A DNA stretch of 64,000 bases from Amoebidium appalachense (GCA_963693365.1 CAVNZM010000008.1:5208001-5272000); one strand, 5' to 3'. Counted from the stretch's first letter, positions 1-14,053 are shown. The notes: a model not told the origin generated them from the sequence alone. Program-made: numbers and translations.

Positions 1-83
1 ACCCAACAGTCAGCAACCGAGCCCCCCCCCCCCTCTCCCCCCCCCCCTCTCCCCTCTCCCCCCCCCTCTCCCCCCCCCCCCCC

Positions 84-116
<33 letters not shown>

Positions 117-279
117 AGGGGGGCCCGTTCCCTCCCCCAACCACCCACCTTTTTTCTGCTGCTGTGCTCGGGTGGCCAGTTTCGGTCGCTTTGCGGGCCC
201 ACGGAAGCAAAACATGTCCCGGGGCTGCACTACCTCGTCCTCTGCACAAACAGTTAGCAAGGAACGAGGGGCGGGCGGG

Positions 280-311
<32 letters not shown>

Positions 312-1159
312 TTGAGGGGGGGGGGGGAGGAGTGGATGGGCGGGTGGGGCGGGGGGAGGGGGGGGGGGGAGAGAGGGGAGGGGGGGAGGGGGGAGGGGAG
401 GGGAGGGGGGAGGGGGCCACAAACACTTATGGATCGCATCTGCACAGAAACAGACAAACACAGAAAAGAAAAAAAATCCCACACAGCACACACCATGCAA
501 ACAAGCAAGTACGTATAAACACCCGAATACCCGGGCACAGACGCACAAACACAGGCATATGTGAAAAGCCAAGTATCTCCGCCTGCACATGCAATACTCA
601 CGCACACAGGTAACTTGCAGCACACACCCACGGAGAAACACATACGCACACACGCACGTCAAGCACCCGGGCGCACACACAAGGTAGACACGAACAAATG
701 AAGCAGACACACACACGATGCACACACACACACACATACCTAAGCAGACACACACACGATGCACACGCACACACACACCTAAGCAGACACACACACGATG
801 CGCACGCACACATACACCTAAGCAGACACACACACACACACACCTGGGTCGTCCGCCGTGCTTGGCCTGTGCCTTGGAGTGTGTGCCTGCAAAGCTGGTT
901 GGCTGCCGGTTACCTTTTTTGGTGCATCGGCCACTGCAGGGTTGTGAGGGCTCAAACATTGCCCCTCAAACTACCAGCCAGGCCGCATAATGTGTCGGGG
1001 TTACAGCGGTAGCAGGCACACGGCACAAGTTCAGAACACAAGCAGACCAACACCAAGCACACGGAGCAATGTGTCGGGCGTTGGGGGATTGGTGGTGGTG
1101 GTGGGGCGGGGAGGGGGGAGGACGGACGGAAGAGGGGAAAGGGGGGCAGGCGGCCGGGG

Positions 1160-1211
<52 letters not shown>
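1160..1211. repeat. Poly-G tract of about 50 bp
   Basis: A nearly pure G run, one of the longest of dozens in the window. Similar runs occur at 4330-4371 (C), 14936-14976 (G), 15794-15830 (G), 18231-18262 (C) and 59983-60034 (G). Such tracts may be tails of the poly-C-ended short repeat described elsewhere, slippage products, or both. Confidence 0.8.
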
Positions 1212-1213
<2 letters not shown>

Positions 1214-1796
1214 GGAAGAGGGGGGAGGGGGGGGGGAGGGTAGGAGGCATACTGAGCCCCTGCACAGCAGATATAGGTATATGCGTGTGCACGTGCACGC
1301 ACCTTCAGCCAGCATGCCCGTGCGCACAATCTTGCCCGCCACAAGCAGCTGGTCAGCCTCTGTCCCTGCCAACCCTTAGGTCAGTAATCCCCTACGCGCA
1401 CAACCCCAACCGGTCACACGCACACACCCTGCTGTGCGGGGCCGTGGCGTGTTCGCGCTTGCAGGGAACCTCCCGCCGTGTTTATTATGTGCGTGCCCAC
1501 AGCACTGTCAGGCACGAAAACAAACGGCGCCGGGTATTCACCCGTCAGGCCTGTCTTGCGTTTGCTCATGGTGGTGGGCGGCAGCGTACTTGCGCGTGCG
1601 TGTGTGTGTTTGGTTTGCTCTTGCTGTGCTACTGGTCTGCTGCTATAGTCACAACAGTCTACTACCTCCTGCAACTTCCACAAAATAAACGTAGGGTCCA
1701 AACCGTGACCGTGTTTCAGCTCAGTTCTGCTCAGTTCAGTCCGCGGTGTTTCATGAGGTCGCTAGTTTCGCTAAGTACTGATGACGACACAATGTA

Positions 1797-1845
1797 GTTT
1801 TGGCGCCAACCACACCCAATCAAAAATGGCTTTGGCGCACCAAAA
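1797..1845. promoter_or_regulatory. Orphan TTTTGGCGCC / CCAAT cluster
   Basis: Within 50 bp there is a TTTTGGCGCC palindrome core, a CCAATC box and a second TTTGGCGC, followed by AAAATGGC. The same TTTGGCGCC core occurs just upstream of the pICln gene and between RBM25 and the Rcf2-like gene, so this may be a promoter or replication-linked site. No coding exon was recognised on either side, so the assignment is weak. Confidence 0.25.
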
Positions 1846-4328
1846 CCTCGGGTGTCGGAGGGGAACGGCCCCTCTAATATTAGTCACACGGAGTGTTGTC
1901 TTCCCTGCGGTCTCTTTTTTCTTTTCTTTTTTTTTTTTTTTTTTTTTTTTTATGGCCGTTCCGCAGCGTAATAGTGCCCGGCCACTTACGTAAGCCAGTG
2001 GGTACATAACCTTGGAGACTGAACGGCCCTTGGGACGGTGCGAGCAAGTATCGTGAGTCCTCAGGCTCATGTGCCACTACGTCATGTGTGTGTCTGTCCA
2101 CCACAGTTAAGCCGCCTTATAACGTGGCAGCCGGTGAGCGTGTCTGTGATTGTGTGCGTGCATGCGTGTGACTGCATGTGCTTGTGTGTCACCATTCGCA
2201 CGTGTCACAGCGTGTGTGCGTGTCGCAGCGTGTGCGTGCGTACATGTGTGGGACGTGAGTGGGTGCGTAGGTGCGTGTGTGGGTGCGCGCGTGCGTGTGG
2301 CCATGGATGGGCATGTGTGTGTACGCGTGTGTGCGCGAGGCACAGTGTTCTTACTGATTCCAACGCGATGTCCTAGTCGTGGCTGACTTCAAAATATAAA
2401 AAAGCATGTGCACTTGACGTGGGAACGTGCTCAAAAGAAGCCGTGCCGCTAACTAATCATTGAAAAAGGGGCAGGAAGGGGAGGGGGGGGGGGGGGGGGG
2501 GGGGGAGGAGGTGGGGGGGGGGGGGGGGGAGGGGGGAGGGGGGATGGAGTGAGGCACCGACATTACACTATTTAGGATGCTATCTATGTGATCAGCTAAG
2601 CTAAACCATCTTTCACAAACCTAACTATGAGGACACAGTTTGCCCAGGGTTACTACCCCAGCCACGCCGATAGGGCTATTCATTAAGTGATTGAGCAACA
2701 TGTAAATGCCCTCACCGTGTGAGGCTTCTCAGTGGACAAAGAGAAGGAGTCGGGATTGGGGGTTGTTGGGGGGGGGGGGGGGGAGGGTCAAGCCTAGTGT
2801 GAGGATGTACTACCTCACATTTTCAGACTGATTTAGAAGATACATATTCAGTTTTTGTTGGCTTTGGGGTTTAATGTATATATGACGGTATCCATGGGGG
2901 CCGCTACGTGATATAAGGGTGTCAATAATTCCGTCAAAAATTAGCTTTTTGTGGGTGACATCCTCCCTGAGTGGGGTGGTCCCTCCCCCCTCGTCCCCCT
3001 CCCCCCGTGACCAGCACTACTCCCCCCCCCCCCCCCCCCCCCCCCCCAAAGTTCCCCCCCTGTGCAAGCTCGAGGGCCGGGGGAGGGGGGGCATGCACCT
3101 GCTCGTGGGTAGTGCCCCTGCTGCCCCCCCCCCCCCCCCCCCTCCCCCCCCCGCCCCCCCCCCCCCCCCCCCCCCCCCTCCTCTCCCCCCCCGTTCCCCC
3201 CCCCCAAAAAAAGGAGGAAGGCCCTACCCCCACCCCTTCCACTAATCCTCTTCCAGTGTCAAACTTTGATTTAAAATAGCCTTCATATTTCGGGTGTTTG
3301 CTCCTCCTGTAAATGAAGCCGGGCCGCAGATATATGCTCACATGAGCCCCCGCTAGGCCCAGGGGATATGGATCCCGGGTGGGCCTAGCCCAAGCAAATA
3401 ATTGCACTACCAATTAACTTATGATATTAAGCCAATTATATTTCGAACACTCATTTCGACTGCTGACGCGCAGTGGCCGTGGGAGTGTGCTCCCAAACGC
3501 ATACACACAACCATATATGGTAACTGTCGCCAAGGATTCACTGGCCATGATTGCTCTGTGCGGCCATTAGCGCCTGATTCCTCGCGCTGCATGGCCAGAT
3601 TGCATGGGGATGGTGGCATTACTGGCATACACAGTGCACACGTGGTGCCCTCAGGGTCTTTCCGTTTCTAAAAGGACTTCTTGAGTACGCAAGCAGTATC
3701 GGTTAATTCGTTGTTTTTTTGTTAAACTAATTAAGTGGAAAATCGAGAGAGGTGATTGGTTAGATTTTAACGTGCTTATCAGAACGAACCGCGAACTCCG
3801 CTGAGCCTCCTCATCATTTGCTTAAACTTAGTGCAACTAAAGACACCGCTTACCAATCACCGATCTGCAATCACTTAACAATGGGCTAACTTTAAAACAG
3901 ATCAATCAAATGATACTATTTGCCAAACCCAAATATTTCGAGACACGGAAAGACCCCAAGCGCCTCATTGGTCGGCCTGCTTGGCCCTGATTGCATTGGG
4001 TGGGTGGGTGGGTGGGTGGGTGGGGGGGGGGGGGGAGGAAGGGGGGAGGGGAGAGAGGTGGGTGGGGGGAAGGGGGGGAGGGGTTGTGGCACGTCAGTGC
4101 ACCTATTAATGATGACAGAAAAAGTGGTTACTTGCTTTGTGCTGCGGTTCATGCCCCGCCCAACCACCTCTTTTCCAACCGTGGCAGGCCACCCAGGGAC
4201 GCACACTGCCCAAACACAGCTACAGTGACAGGGTTTGAAATGCACTCGTTATATCTTGCGGGGTACCTGCCCCAAGATGAATCATGATCACGTCATTCAT
4301 ATATATAAAATGGCAAATAGCAAAGCAG

Positions 4329-4372
<44 letters not shown>

Positions 4373-4593
4373 CCCTCTCTTTCTTTCTGCCATGTAAAAC
4401 CACCCTGATATATATACCGGCCCGTTAGCCACGTACATCAATTTGCAGGCTGGGTTCTTGCCAGAGAAAAAAACTCAGCGCACTAAATGGTGTGCACAGA
4501 ACACTCTCCTGGGGCATGGGGCTCAGTTGCCACCTCCCCTGCAAAAAGCCAAAATCCTCCCCCGGTGCCGCCAATAGGGCTGGGTTTGCTAAG

Positions 4594-4862
4594 TTATTTC
4601 TTCTGGCGCTTTGAAGGTTTTGGCTGAAGGGCATATTTGGCCTCTAGGCCTGCAAAAAGACGGCCCAGGCCCGCCTCCCTCTTTTTCTGGTTGCTGAGAA
4701 TCAGCGCCCTCAAAGAATCATTCTGCAACTACGCGTCAGCACATGCATCCCCCCATGTAGCATGTACACATAACCAGCGCCCCCCCCCCCCCCCCCCCCC
4801 CCCCCCCCCACACACACACGCTATAGCACGTGCACACACCTAGACCCCCCCCCCCCCCCCTC

Positions 4863-4896
<34 letters not shown>

Positions 4897-6285
4897 ATTC
4901 AGCACATGCACGCAAACAGCCCATTGCAACATGGCACACACGCCCAAACTCAAACCTAACAGGAAACAACCCTTCAACTACGTACCAATAAAGTTTCGAA
5001 CACCCACACCCACATACATGCACCCATACCCACGCTCACACATAAACACATCCACACCCACATAAATACACCCAGCCACCCACAAAAACACCCATTCACT
5101 GCCACGTAACCCACACCTACACGGTCACCCACATAGGTGCACCCACACCCACATCAACCCATCCATCCAATGGCCCACAAATACACCTGCTCACAAAGAT
5201 ACCCACACACCCACACGCATATACCTCCCCCCCCCCCCCCCCCCCCCCCTCCCTCCCCCCCCTCTTCCTCAGCCCCCCCTCCCGGGGCCAAACATATTCA
5301 CTCAGCACCGTTACTATGATCATCCCTACCCTCTCACAGCCGGCCCACACCCGTCCCCACAAGAGAAAGTCACAACTCCCATTCATCAGTTCATCCCCTC
5401 CTTTTGCCCACATCCACACACACAAACCTCCCCTCCCTCCCCCCCCCCCCCCCCCAAAAAAAAAAAAAAAAAAACACCGCGTGATCCTACCCCCCCCCCC
5501 CCCCCCCTCCCCCCTCTCCCCCTTGCCCAAAGCACACACACCCAGACAGTATAAGCACACTGCCCTCCACACACACAAAGAGCCACATACAACAGTATCC
5601 CCCCCCCCCCCCCCCCCCCCAATTCCTACCCCCAAAACATCCACATACCCCCCCCCCCCCCCCCCCCCTCCCCCTTCCCCCAACACAAGCACACCAGTTA
5701 AATATCCTCCCGCCCTCCCCCTCCCCCCCCCCCCCCCCCCCCCAAACACACAAGCACCCGTAAAATACCTCCCCCTACTCCAACACTCGCACATATCCCC
5801 CCCCCCCCCTCCCCCGCCCCTTCCTCCTCCCCCCCCCCCTCCCCCCCTCTCCTCTCCCCCCGCCCCCCCAACCTGCAACCCCAAGCACACACACAAATCC
5901 CCACATACCCCCCCCCCCCCCCCCCTCTCCCCCCCACCTGCTCGTCTGCCTCCCCCTCTATGTTGATGCCCAGTTCTCTGGCCGCCTTCTCCGCCTCCTT
6001 GGCTTCAGACTCCGCCTGCATCCCCAAAAAGTCAGCAACACCTCCCCCCCTCCCCCCCCCCTCCCCCCTCTCCGCCCTAACCGCCCTTCCCCCCCATCCC
6101 CTCCCTCTATCCGCACCCCCCCGTCCTCCCCTCCCCTCCCTCTCCCCCCCCACCCACAAGGATATGGGGGCATACGGTACCTTCTTGCGCCGCTTCTCTC
6201 TTGCTGCCAGCTTCTCCTTAGTAAATGCCTTTTTTGGCTTCAACTCCCCCTTGTCCAAACACTCCTGCATGCCCAGTCAGCATCC

Positions 6286-6319
<34 letters not shown>

Positions 6320-6993
6320 CCCCCCGCGCCGCGCCGCCCTCTCTGCCCCCTGTCCCCCCAGCCACGTGCCTGCAGGATGGCGCGCAGTCGTGGCTCATCC
6401 TCTGCCTCGGCACACATCACGTGCTCCAATATCGCACCCATGTCCCCTGCCCATCCCGTCAGAACCTTTATTCCTTCAAATACCACCCAGCATGCACCAG
6501 CCCACCGTTTTGGTGGTTGTATGCCTGCCCAGGACTCTCTTCTACCTTTCCCGAATGCAAACTGAGCTAAAATCTCATAACGATTAACCATGATTTCAAA
6601 AACAAAGACTAACTTTGTGGCCCCTTTGAAGCTCAAGTTGATTTGGTCATGTTGTTTGATAGGACCACAAGAGCTGGTTGCCCTCTGAGTGAAAAACTTA
6701 ACTTAAGGAGATAAATAAATAAACCTTCATTGGTTTGGTCACTCTGCAGGACTGAAAACTGCAGAAAACAGAGTTTGTATTCCCATGGGAGACAATATTT
6801 ATTTAAAACCAACCACCGGCACCCACCGTTATGGTCGTTGTATGCCTGCATGAGGTCCTTCTTTTCATCCTCCGAGTTCTGGTACTTCTTCTTGAAATCC
6901 TTGATGTTCTGCACCGTCACGTTCTTGAAGAGCAGCCGCCAGTAGGCGGCCCAGTCCCGCTCCTGTGGGGGTGGATGTTGTGTGTGTGTGTTT

Positions 6994-7083
<90 letters not shown>

Positions 7084-7789
7084 AGTTGTATTTTCGGTTG
7101 CCTTATACATGCATGCGTGGGTGCATGCGTGCATATGTGTGTGTGTGTGTGTGTGTGCGTATGGGCGGGCGTGCAGGCGTGCTCAACAGTCTAAGGGTGT
7201 AGCCAAGTTGTGTCATGCAATTTTCTGCAAGTTTTTGCGCCCTCCTTACCTGCTGCAGGTCGTCATCCCCCGTGTCCCCTGTCTCGTCATAGACCTTTCT
7301 CCTCTCATCATCACCCAACACCCCATAGACCTTGCCCAGCAGCTGGAACCGCAGTGTGGCCTGCACACACTCACACACACACGTTAGCCTGTGTTGCCCT
7401 ATACACAGATAAAATCTTAGAGCTCCGCAAGACTGCAAGGCAAATAAAAGTGTGTAAACCCCCCAAGAACCAACAACGAAACAAATCAACAGCCCCCCTT
7501 CCCCTACCTCCCCTCCCTTTTCCACTCCCATCCTCCCTTGCCCCCTCCCCCCCCCCCCCCCCCCCCTTCCCCCAACCACTCCCTCCCTTCCCATACCCAC
7601 CCCCTCTCCCCTTCCCGGGGCAGGCACCTGTTCCTTCTCCTCTTCCTTGACACGGTCAGGGTGCAGTTTTAGCGAGGCCTTGTAGTAAGCCGTCTTGACC
7701 TGCCCGGCCGTTGCCCCCTTCTCCGCGCCCAGCACCTTGTACAGGTCGCTGCTGCCAAACACGGCCTCAAGCTCACTGGCTAGTCCCAT
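4594..7789 (-). CDS. DNAJC9: DNAJC9-like J-domain histone co-chaperone (7 exons)
   Basis: Exons: 7628-7789, 7250-7360, 6827-6962, 6370-6446, 6181-6264, 5938-6015 and 4594-4722, giving 258 aa; human DNAJC9 is 260 aa. The J domain is N-terminal (about residues 15-75) with HPD at 43-45 (KLHPDRV) and the DETGD end of helix IV in exon 2. Exon 3 carries DWAAYWRLLFKNV, and exons 3-4 AYNDHNG then DMGAILEHVMC, the family's histone-binding region. The last exon ends NDSLRALI, then LEAKYAL and a basic KRQKK tail. DNAJC9 is an H3-H4 chaperone that recruits Hsp70 in the nucleus. All junctions keep phase. Intron 4 appears to start GC rather than GT (CTGCAG, then gcacgt). Introns carry long G runs on the sense strand and a (CA)n array. 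Family assignment is strong. Confidence 0.93.
6998..7081. repeat. (GT)n microsatellite in DNAJC9 intron 2
   Basis: A near-perfect GT dinucleotide array of about 84 bp lies between exons 2 and 3, read as (CA)n on the gene's sense strand. Translated frames across it are pure Cys-Val or Thr-His and are not genes. Confidence 0.95.
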
Positions 7790-7815
7790 GGTTCCTCGTT
7801 CAACGCACTTTCTGG

Positions 7816-9622
<1,807 letters not shown>

Positions 9623-11611
9623 CTACGGCTCACATGGCAATCTAGTGTTTCCAATGCCCAACATCATCCTCGTTTCCTTATCCAGAACCCCGTATGAACC
9701 CAGTGCACTGCATTCAAGCTGCACCGCCGCCTCCACAACAAGATCAGTTCCCACACCGACCATCTTAGCCCCCCTTAACCTTGCCTGGGCGGTGGCCAGA
9801 ACATGCACAGCCGTAGTCTCTACCCGGCTCACATCGGCCGCCTCCTGCACGGCCAGTGCTCTCTGCCTCGCCGTGGGCCGCGCCGGCTCCTCAGCATCCC
9901 GCCGTGCCCGGGGGGGCTGGTACCATGCCACCTTTGTGGGACACTTTGCAAGCACGCCGGTCCATGCCGATGATGACTGCATGCGGTCTGCGCTGTACGT
10001 GTAGCCCAGCCTGGCAATGTCGTTGACCTGCCGAAGCGTGCTGGCTGGGGTCAGTTCGTGTAGGGGGGTGTCAAAGCCATGCGGCACCTCAACAACATTC
10101 TGCTCGTAGATGGCGGTTGGTGGCGTTACCCCCGGGGTGATGGGCACGGTGGCGGTGTTGTGGCATTGCTGCCACGTGGCCCACAACTTGTCGACCATGG
10201 AGTGATGAAGGAAAAACAAAGGGTCGTTGGGCGCAAATGCAACATCGGCCATGGTGCCTCCTGCCCTGTTGTGCACCAGACTGTGCCAGCCCTTGAGCAT
10301 GTCGCTAAACTCCCAGAACCCTTTGCGGTTGAGGATCTCCCCCGCAACCTCCACCGGGCCGGGGGGCCGCCAACCGCGTTCACTCTTGAAGGGTCGGGTG
10401 ACGCATGCAGCGGCTGTTGTTTTGCTCTTGTAGCGCCACTTGCCGATGAATGTGTCCAGAATGCACGTGGCACCCGTGCCGCCCAGGTCCTGCACGACGG
10501 TGATGTAAGGTACCTGTGATGGGTCGGGCTTGACATCCAGCGTCCAGTCCCAGTATGGGAGCGTCAAGCAGCGGAACTGGGGACCTAGGTTGCGCATGGT
10601 ATTCTCGACGATTACAAGGAAATGGCGGTGCCAGGCGAGGAAAGCGTTTGTCTGGTGGCCAAAAACCATAATGCTGTCCAAAGAGTGATTCGCTATCAAC
10701 CCCTGAAGCTGGTTGCGTTTCACAAGCTCCCTGAAGGCATCCAGGTATAGCTTTTTCTCATCTGCAGTCTGCTCGCGCCATTCCTTGCGTACCCGGCGAC
10801 CCTTGCTGTCGACATTAGTGCACGTACTTGGCGCAGGCGGTGCTGTTGGCTTTGGCGTCGTGCTCGTGGTGGTAGACGTTGTCTTAAATGATGTTGTGGT
10901 TTTGCTGGGAGTAGTTGTAGTTGTGGGTTGTGTGGATGTGCGTGTTGTTGTGGTTTGGGTGGTGGTAGTGGTTGTGGTGGATGGAGTGGTGGTAGTGGTA
11001 GGCGCTGCTGTTGTAATCGGTGATGCTGTGTACGTGATTGTGCTGGTTACCGGCGTGGTTGGGATTGGGAGGGTGGTAGTGTTGAGGCTCCGTATGCTGG
11101 CTGCCGTCTCAACATCCGCACACCCAGTTGCGCCGTAGGCCTGACCGTTCGAGCAGACACACAGGTAGCTGCCGATGGTGTTTAAACAGCGTGCCTGTGC
11201 ACCCAAGCAGGGCTGCTGCAAAACACACTCGTTGACGTCCTTGCATCTCGCACGGAACCATACAAACCCCGTCCTACACACGCGCACGGCGGTGTTGTTT
11301 CGCAGGCAGCGCACGCCGTCGCCCACATAACCGGCGTTGCACGTGCACGTGTAGCTACCCACGGTGTTTGTGCATGTTGCAGAACTACTGCAGGCATTAG
11401 GCCCCGCACACTCGTCCATGTCCACACATGCCGCCTCCCTCTCCTCATACGTCCACCCCTCGCCGCACTCCGGCACCAACTCCCCCTCGACAACTTGCAA
11501 GCCCTCATTCTCCCCTTCCAAAACGTCAACAATGCCTGCGTCCTGCTCAACCCTCTGCGCACATGCGCCGGACAGCAGCGCGGCCAGTAGCGACCAACAG
11601 AGAGGTTTCAT
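9623..11611 (-). CDS. Secreted EGF-EGF-tyrosinase, single exon
   Basis: A 662-aa protein if started at the ATG at 11611, chosen over the upstream in-frame ATG (11722) because it opens a signal peptide (MKPLCWSLLAALLSGACAQ). Order: acidic segment 22-60; calcium-binding EGF at about 64-102 (DMDEC...CTCNAGYVGDG); second EGF at about 124-164 (KDVNEC...CVC); Thr-rich mucin-like linker 177-256; tyrosinase/haemocyanin copper domain about 275-600. Candidate copper ligands are H309/H319/H328 (GHQTNAFLAWHRHF) for CuA and H443/H447/H469-470 (GWHSLVHN, FFLHHSMVD) for CuB. The family oxidises phenols to quinones; here it would act outside the cell on matrix or wall material. There is no intron, unlike nearly every other gene in the window. 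Confidence 0.9.
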   Translation of the reverse strand: MKPLCWSLLAALLSGACAQRVEQDAGIVDVLEGENEGLQVVEGELVPECGEGWTYEEREAACVDMDECAGPNACSSSATCTNTVGSYTCTCNAGYVGDGVRCLRNNTAVRVCRTGFVWFRARCKDVNECVLQQPCLGAQARCLNTIGSYLCVCSNGQAYGATGCADVETAASIRSLNTTTLPIPTTPVTSTITYTASPITTAAPTTTTTPSTTTTTTTQTTTTRTSTQPTTTTTPSKTTTSFKTTSTTTSTTPKPTAPPAPSTCTNVDSKGRRVRKEWREQTADEKKLYLDAFRELVKRNQLQGLIANHSLDSIMVFGHQTNAFLAWHRHFLVIVENTMRNLGPQFRCLTLPYWDWTLDVKPDPSQVPYITVVQDLGGTGATCILDTFIGKWRYKSKTTAAACVTRPFKSERGWRPPGPVEVAGEILNRKGFWEFSDMLKGWHSLVHNRAGGTMADVAFAPNDPLFFLHHSMVDKLWATWQQCHNTATVPITPGVTPPTAIYEQNVVEVPHGFDTPLHELTPASTLRQVNDIARLGYTYSADRMQSSSAWTGVLAKCPTKVAWYQPPRARRDAEEPARPTARQRALAVQEAADVSRVETTAVHVLATAQARLRGAKMVGVGTDLVVEAAVQLECSALGSYGVLDKETRMMLGIGNTRLPCEP

Positions 11612-11654
11612 GTTTGCTTGGAACCCAGACGAGTGGGTTTGTCGTGCCACTAAA

Positions 11655-11668
11655 CTATAAATATATAT
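11655..11668 (-). promoter_or_regulatory. TATA-like box of the tyrosinase gene
   Basis: On the minus strand this reads as an AT-only block, TATATATTTATAG, 44-57 bp before the chosen ATG at 11611. It sits within the alternative longer reading frame, which supports the downstream ATG as the start and implies a short 5' leader. Confidence 0.5.
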
Positions 11669-11907
11669 GTTTGTAAACACAAGTGTATGTGGGCACTGTG
11701 GGCCGTTCAACTGAGTTTGCACAAGTGCGTGACGGTGACTGCGTCACTGCAGTGAATCAGAGTTAAGATGCTTGTTGATTGGACGACCGCACCGGTCTCG
11801 TATGGAAAACGATGCCGTGACATCCAATCACAATGCGTGGAGATTCTGGAATTTGGTGTGAAGCCCAAAGGTGATTGGTTTCCAACGCCTCTTCGAACCT
11901 TCGAGTC
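11669..11907. other. Short spacer upstream of the tyrosinase gene
   Basis: About 240 bp between the tyrosinase TATA box and the hAT target duplication. The hAT insertion begins about 300 bp upstream of the tyrosinase ATG, so it could affect that promoter. Nothing else recognisable. Confidence 0.4.
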
Positions 11908-12563
11908 ACGATGATCAGGGTTCGAAGGACGGTGGAGCCCAATAACGGAAGTCGAAATCCCGTATCGGAAAACTTCTTCGAAAAAAGGAATGCTCCGTCG
12001 GAGCAGGCCCACCAAAAATCGTAATCGTCGCGCATCGTAAACTAGGGCATGCTTATTCGTGTATATTGCATCAAAATGTAATTATAATGCATACTCAAAA
12101 GCCCCTGTGGTTATTAGAGGCCTTCCTGATGTTGGCAGTTGAAGCTTTGAAGGAATAAAAGGGAAATATGAAGTGCATTACTGCACAATATATATATACA
12201 CTTTGTCTACGTATACATACGTACGGTCACGTCCTCTTACACATATGTGCGGCAGTGCCAGTGTATATGAGGATATGATACTATGTGTGCATATATATCT
12301 AGTTCCTGTGTGTGTCACTGTGTCCGTGGCCTTATTTTTTCCCAGTGCACGCATTTTCTTTTAATTGAAGCTCGAAGAACACGTAGTTTGGTCGCAATAC
12401 CACGGACGGAACGGAGAGGGGTGCCAACCTTATGACGTTTTGCAAGGCTACCATTTGCCAAAACAAAGTAGTGTACAAAGAACACCCGATGCACATACCT
12501 CCCATGCAAAAGATGCAGGATGTTTACTCGGTTGTCTCGGATCACATGTACAAATAGTATTAC

Positions 12564-13319
12564 GTGCAAGCACTCATTGATAACTTGCAAAACCGATTCC
12601 CCTCGGACGAGTGCACTGAGGCAATGGACGTGTTTGTTCCATCGAAGTTCCCCATTACCAAAAGCAGTCTCGAAGCATACGGAAACGACAAGATTAGAGT
12701 GCTCGCTGAGTTCTATGGGTCTGTTAAAACAGTGGGCGGAACGAATCATATACCCCCACTTGCCGCCGAAGATGTGATAGATCAGTGGCCACGTGCCAAA
12801 CAAATTATCTTTGAGCACCGGCATCTCCTTGAGGTTAAAGTAGAAAATGTACCTGTTGGATATAGGTCTCTGAACGAGGCATTGGCCGATCTCTGTAAGA
12901 TAGAAACTTTGCAATCATATTGTGCTGCTGTACTTGAGTTGGTTAACATTGTGAGAATAATCCCAATTAGTAATGCAACAAGTGAACGTGGCTTCTCTGG
13001 TGTGAATATCATTAAGACTTCTCTCAAAGCACGTATGACAACACAGACAGTGCACAATCAGCTCATGATAGCCATGAATGGGCCGGATATAGAGGCAGAT
13101 GTGAAGCACGTGAAAGCTGAGCTTAAGTTTCAGAAAGAAATGGCTAAGAAATTAGTTAAAGAGGGCAAACTGAAAGGGTTGACTGTAGAAGGGGCCAAGG
13201 AGCAGCTGGAAAAGGCCCAGGTGGCCGAGGCAGCAGCCCAAAAGAAGGCTCTGGCAGATTTCCTGGCTTTTGACTGGAACAGGGTGCACAATGTGTATAT
13301 TGCCAAACCTTTCAAATAA
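12564..13319 (+). pseudogene. hAT transposase C-terminal fragment
   Basis: A 251-aa frame ending at a TAA. Residues about 105-185 resemble the hAT C-terminal dimerisation region found in transposases and ZNF862-like proteins: ISNATSERGFSGVNIIKTSL followed by RMTTQTVHNQLMIAMNG, where S-x-x-x-E-R-x-F-S is the family hallmark. A Lys/Ala/Glu-rich helical tail follows. The BED finger and the catalytic RNase H-like core with its DDE residues were not found between the left TIR and this frame, so this is a truncated, probably inactive copy. It lies inside the TIR-bounded element. Confidence 0.75.
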
Positions 13320-13535
13320 ATTGGATCTCTGACAACATACCAGCACCTAGTAACCGTCAAGTAGTGTCCCTTGTTTTTATTTAAAAAATTCTGGGGGAGG
13401 GGGGGGATGGAGGGAGGGAGGGAGGGGGGGGGGGGGGGGGGGAGGGTGAGTTGAGGCAGCAACATGGGAAGCTCAGGCAGAAATCGGGGGGAGAGGGGGG
13501 GGGGGGGGGGAGAAAATCACGTTGGGTGGTTGTGT

Positions 13536-13719
13536 TTGTGTTTGTGTGTGTGTGTATTTTTCTTTGCAATTGTGTGTGTGTGTGTGTGGTGGGTATGTAT
13601 GCACGGTGTGTGTGTCTGTGTGTATGTGTACAGGTGTGGGTGTGCGTATTTGTGTCAGCGGTAATCGGTGTGTGTGTGTCTATGTTGTGTGCATGTGTGC
13701 ACATGTGCACGTGTGTGTG

Positions 13720-13754
<35 letters not shown>

Positions 13755-14053
13755 TGTGTGTGTGTGTGTGCATGACATTGTGTGCATGTGTGTGTGTGTT
13801 TTGTGTCAACGGTTATGGTGTGTGTGTACGGTATGTACAGTGTGTGTATGTATGTGTGTGTGTGTGCAGTGTGGTGTGTATGTATGCAGGGTGTGTGTGT
13901 CTGTGTATGTGTGTGTACATGCCAGTGTGGGTGTGTGTGTTTGTACCAACGGGTTCTTGTGTGTGTGTGTGTGTGTTTGCGTGTGTGTGTGTGTGTGCCA
14001 CGGGGGTGTGTGTGCGTGCGCCTGTACATGGTGTGTGTGTGCAGTGTAAGTGT

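Larger units (their letters stand above)
1..4593. other. Gene-poor left spacer
   Basis: No gene could be supported here. The stretch holds poly-C and poly-G tracts (about 21-114, 281-311, 1160-1211, 2481-2540, 3023-3047, 3127-3178), short CA-rich repeats (700-845), GT-rich sequence (2140-2340), a T-run (about 1926-1951) and otherwise unique sequence. Long frames here are Pro/Gly or Cys-Val products of simple repeats. One promoter-like cluster near 1797-1845 is listed separately. Confidence 0.6.

Noticed and set aside
698-1012. Thr/His-rich frames over CA repeats (also throughout 13500-14150, 42500-44300, 60000-61200 and 63200-64000)
   Set aside because: They are translations of (CA)n/(GT)n in several phases, without codon variety or splice logic.
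3402-3671. Frame with NCRQGFTGHDCS resembling one EGF half
   Set aside because: Only about 12 residues fit an EGF pattern, the other cysteines are absent, and no flanking exon was found.
5316-5966. Long Pro-rich and Gly-rich frames such as those at 5316-5966, 29197-30492, 29592-31343 and 30640-31836
   Set aside because: They read poly-C/poly-G tracts inside introns of DNAJC9 and RBM25; the real exons lie on the opposite strand.
10713-11138. Val-rich plus-strand frame
   Set aside because: Antisense of the Thr-rich linker of the tyrosinase gene.
12315-12914. 199-aa minus-strand frame in the hAT element
   Set aside because: It overlaps the plus-strand transposase fragment antisense and has no family motif.
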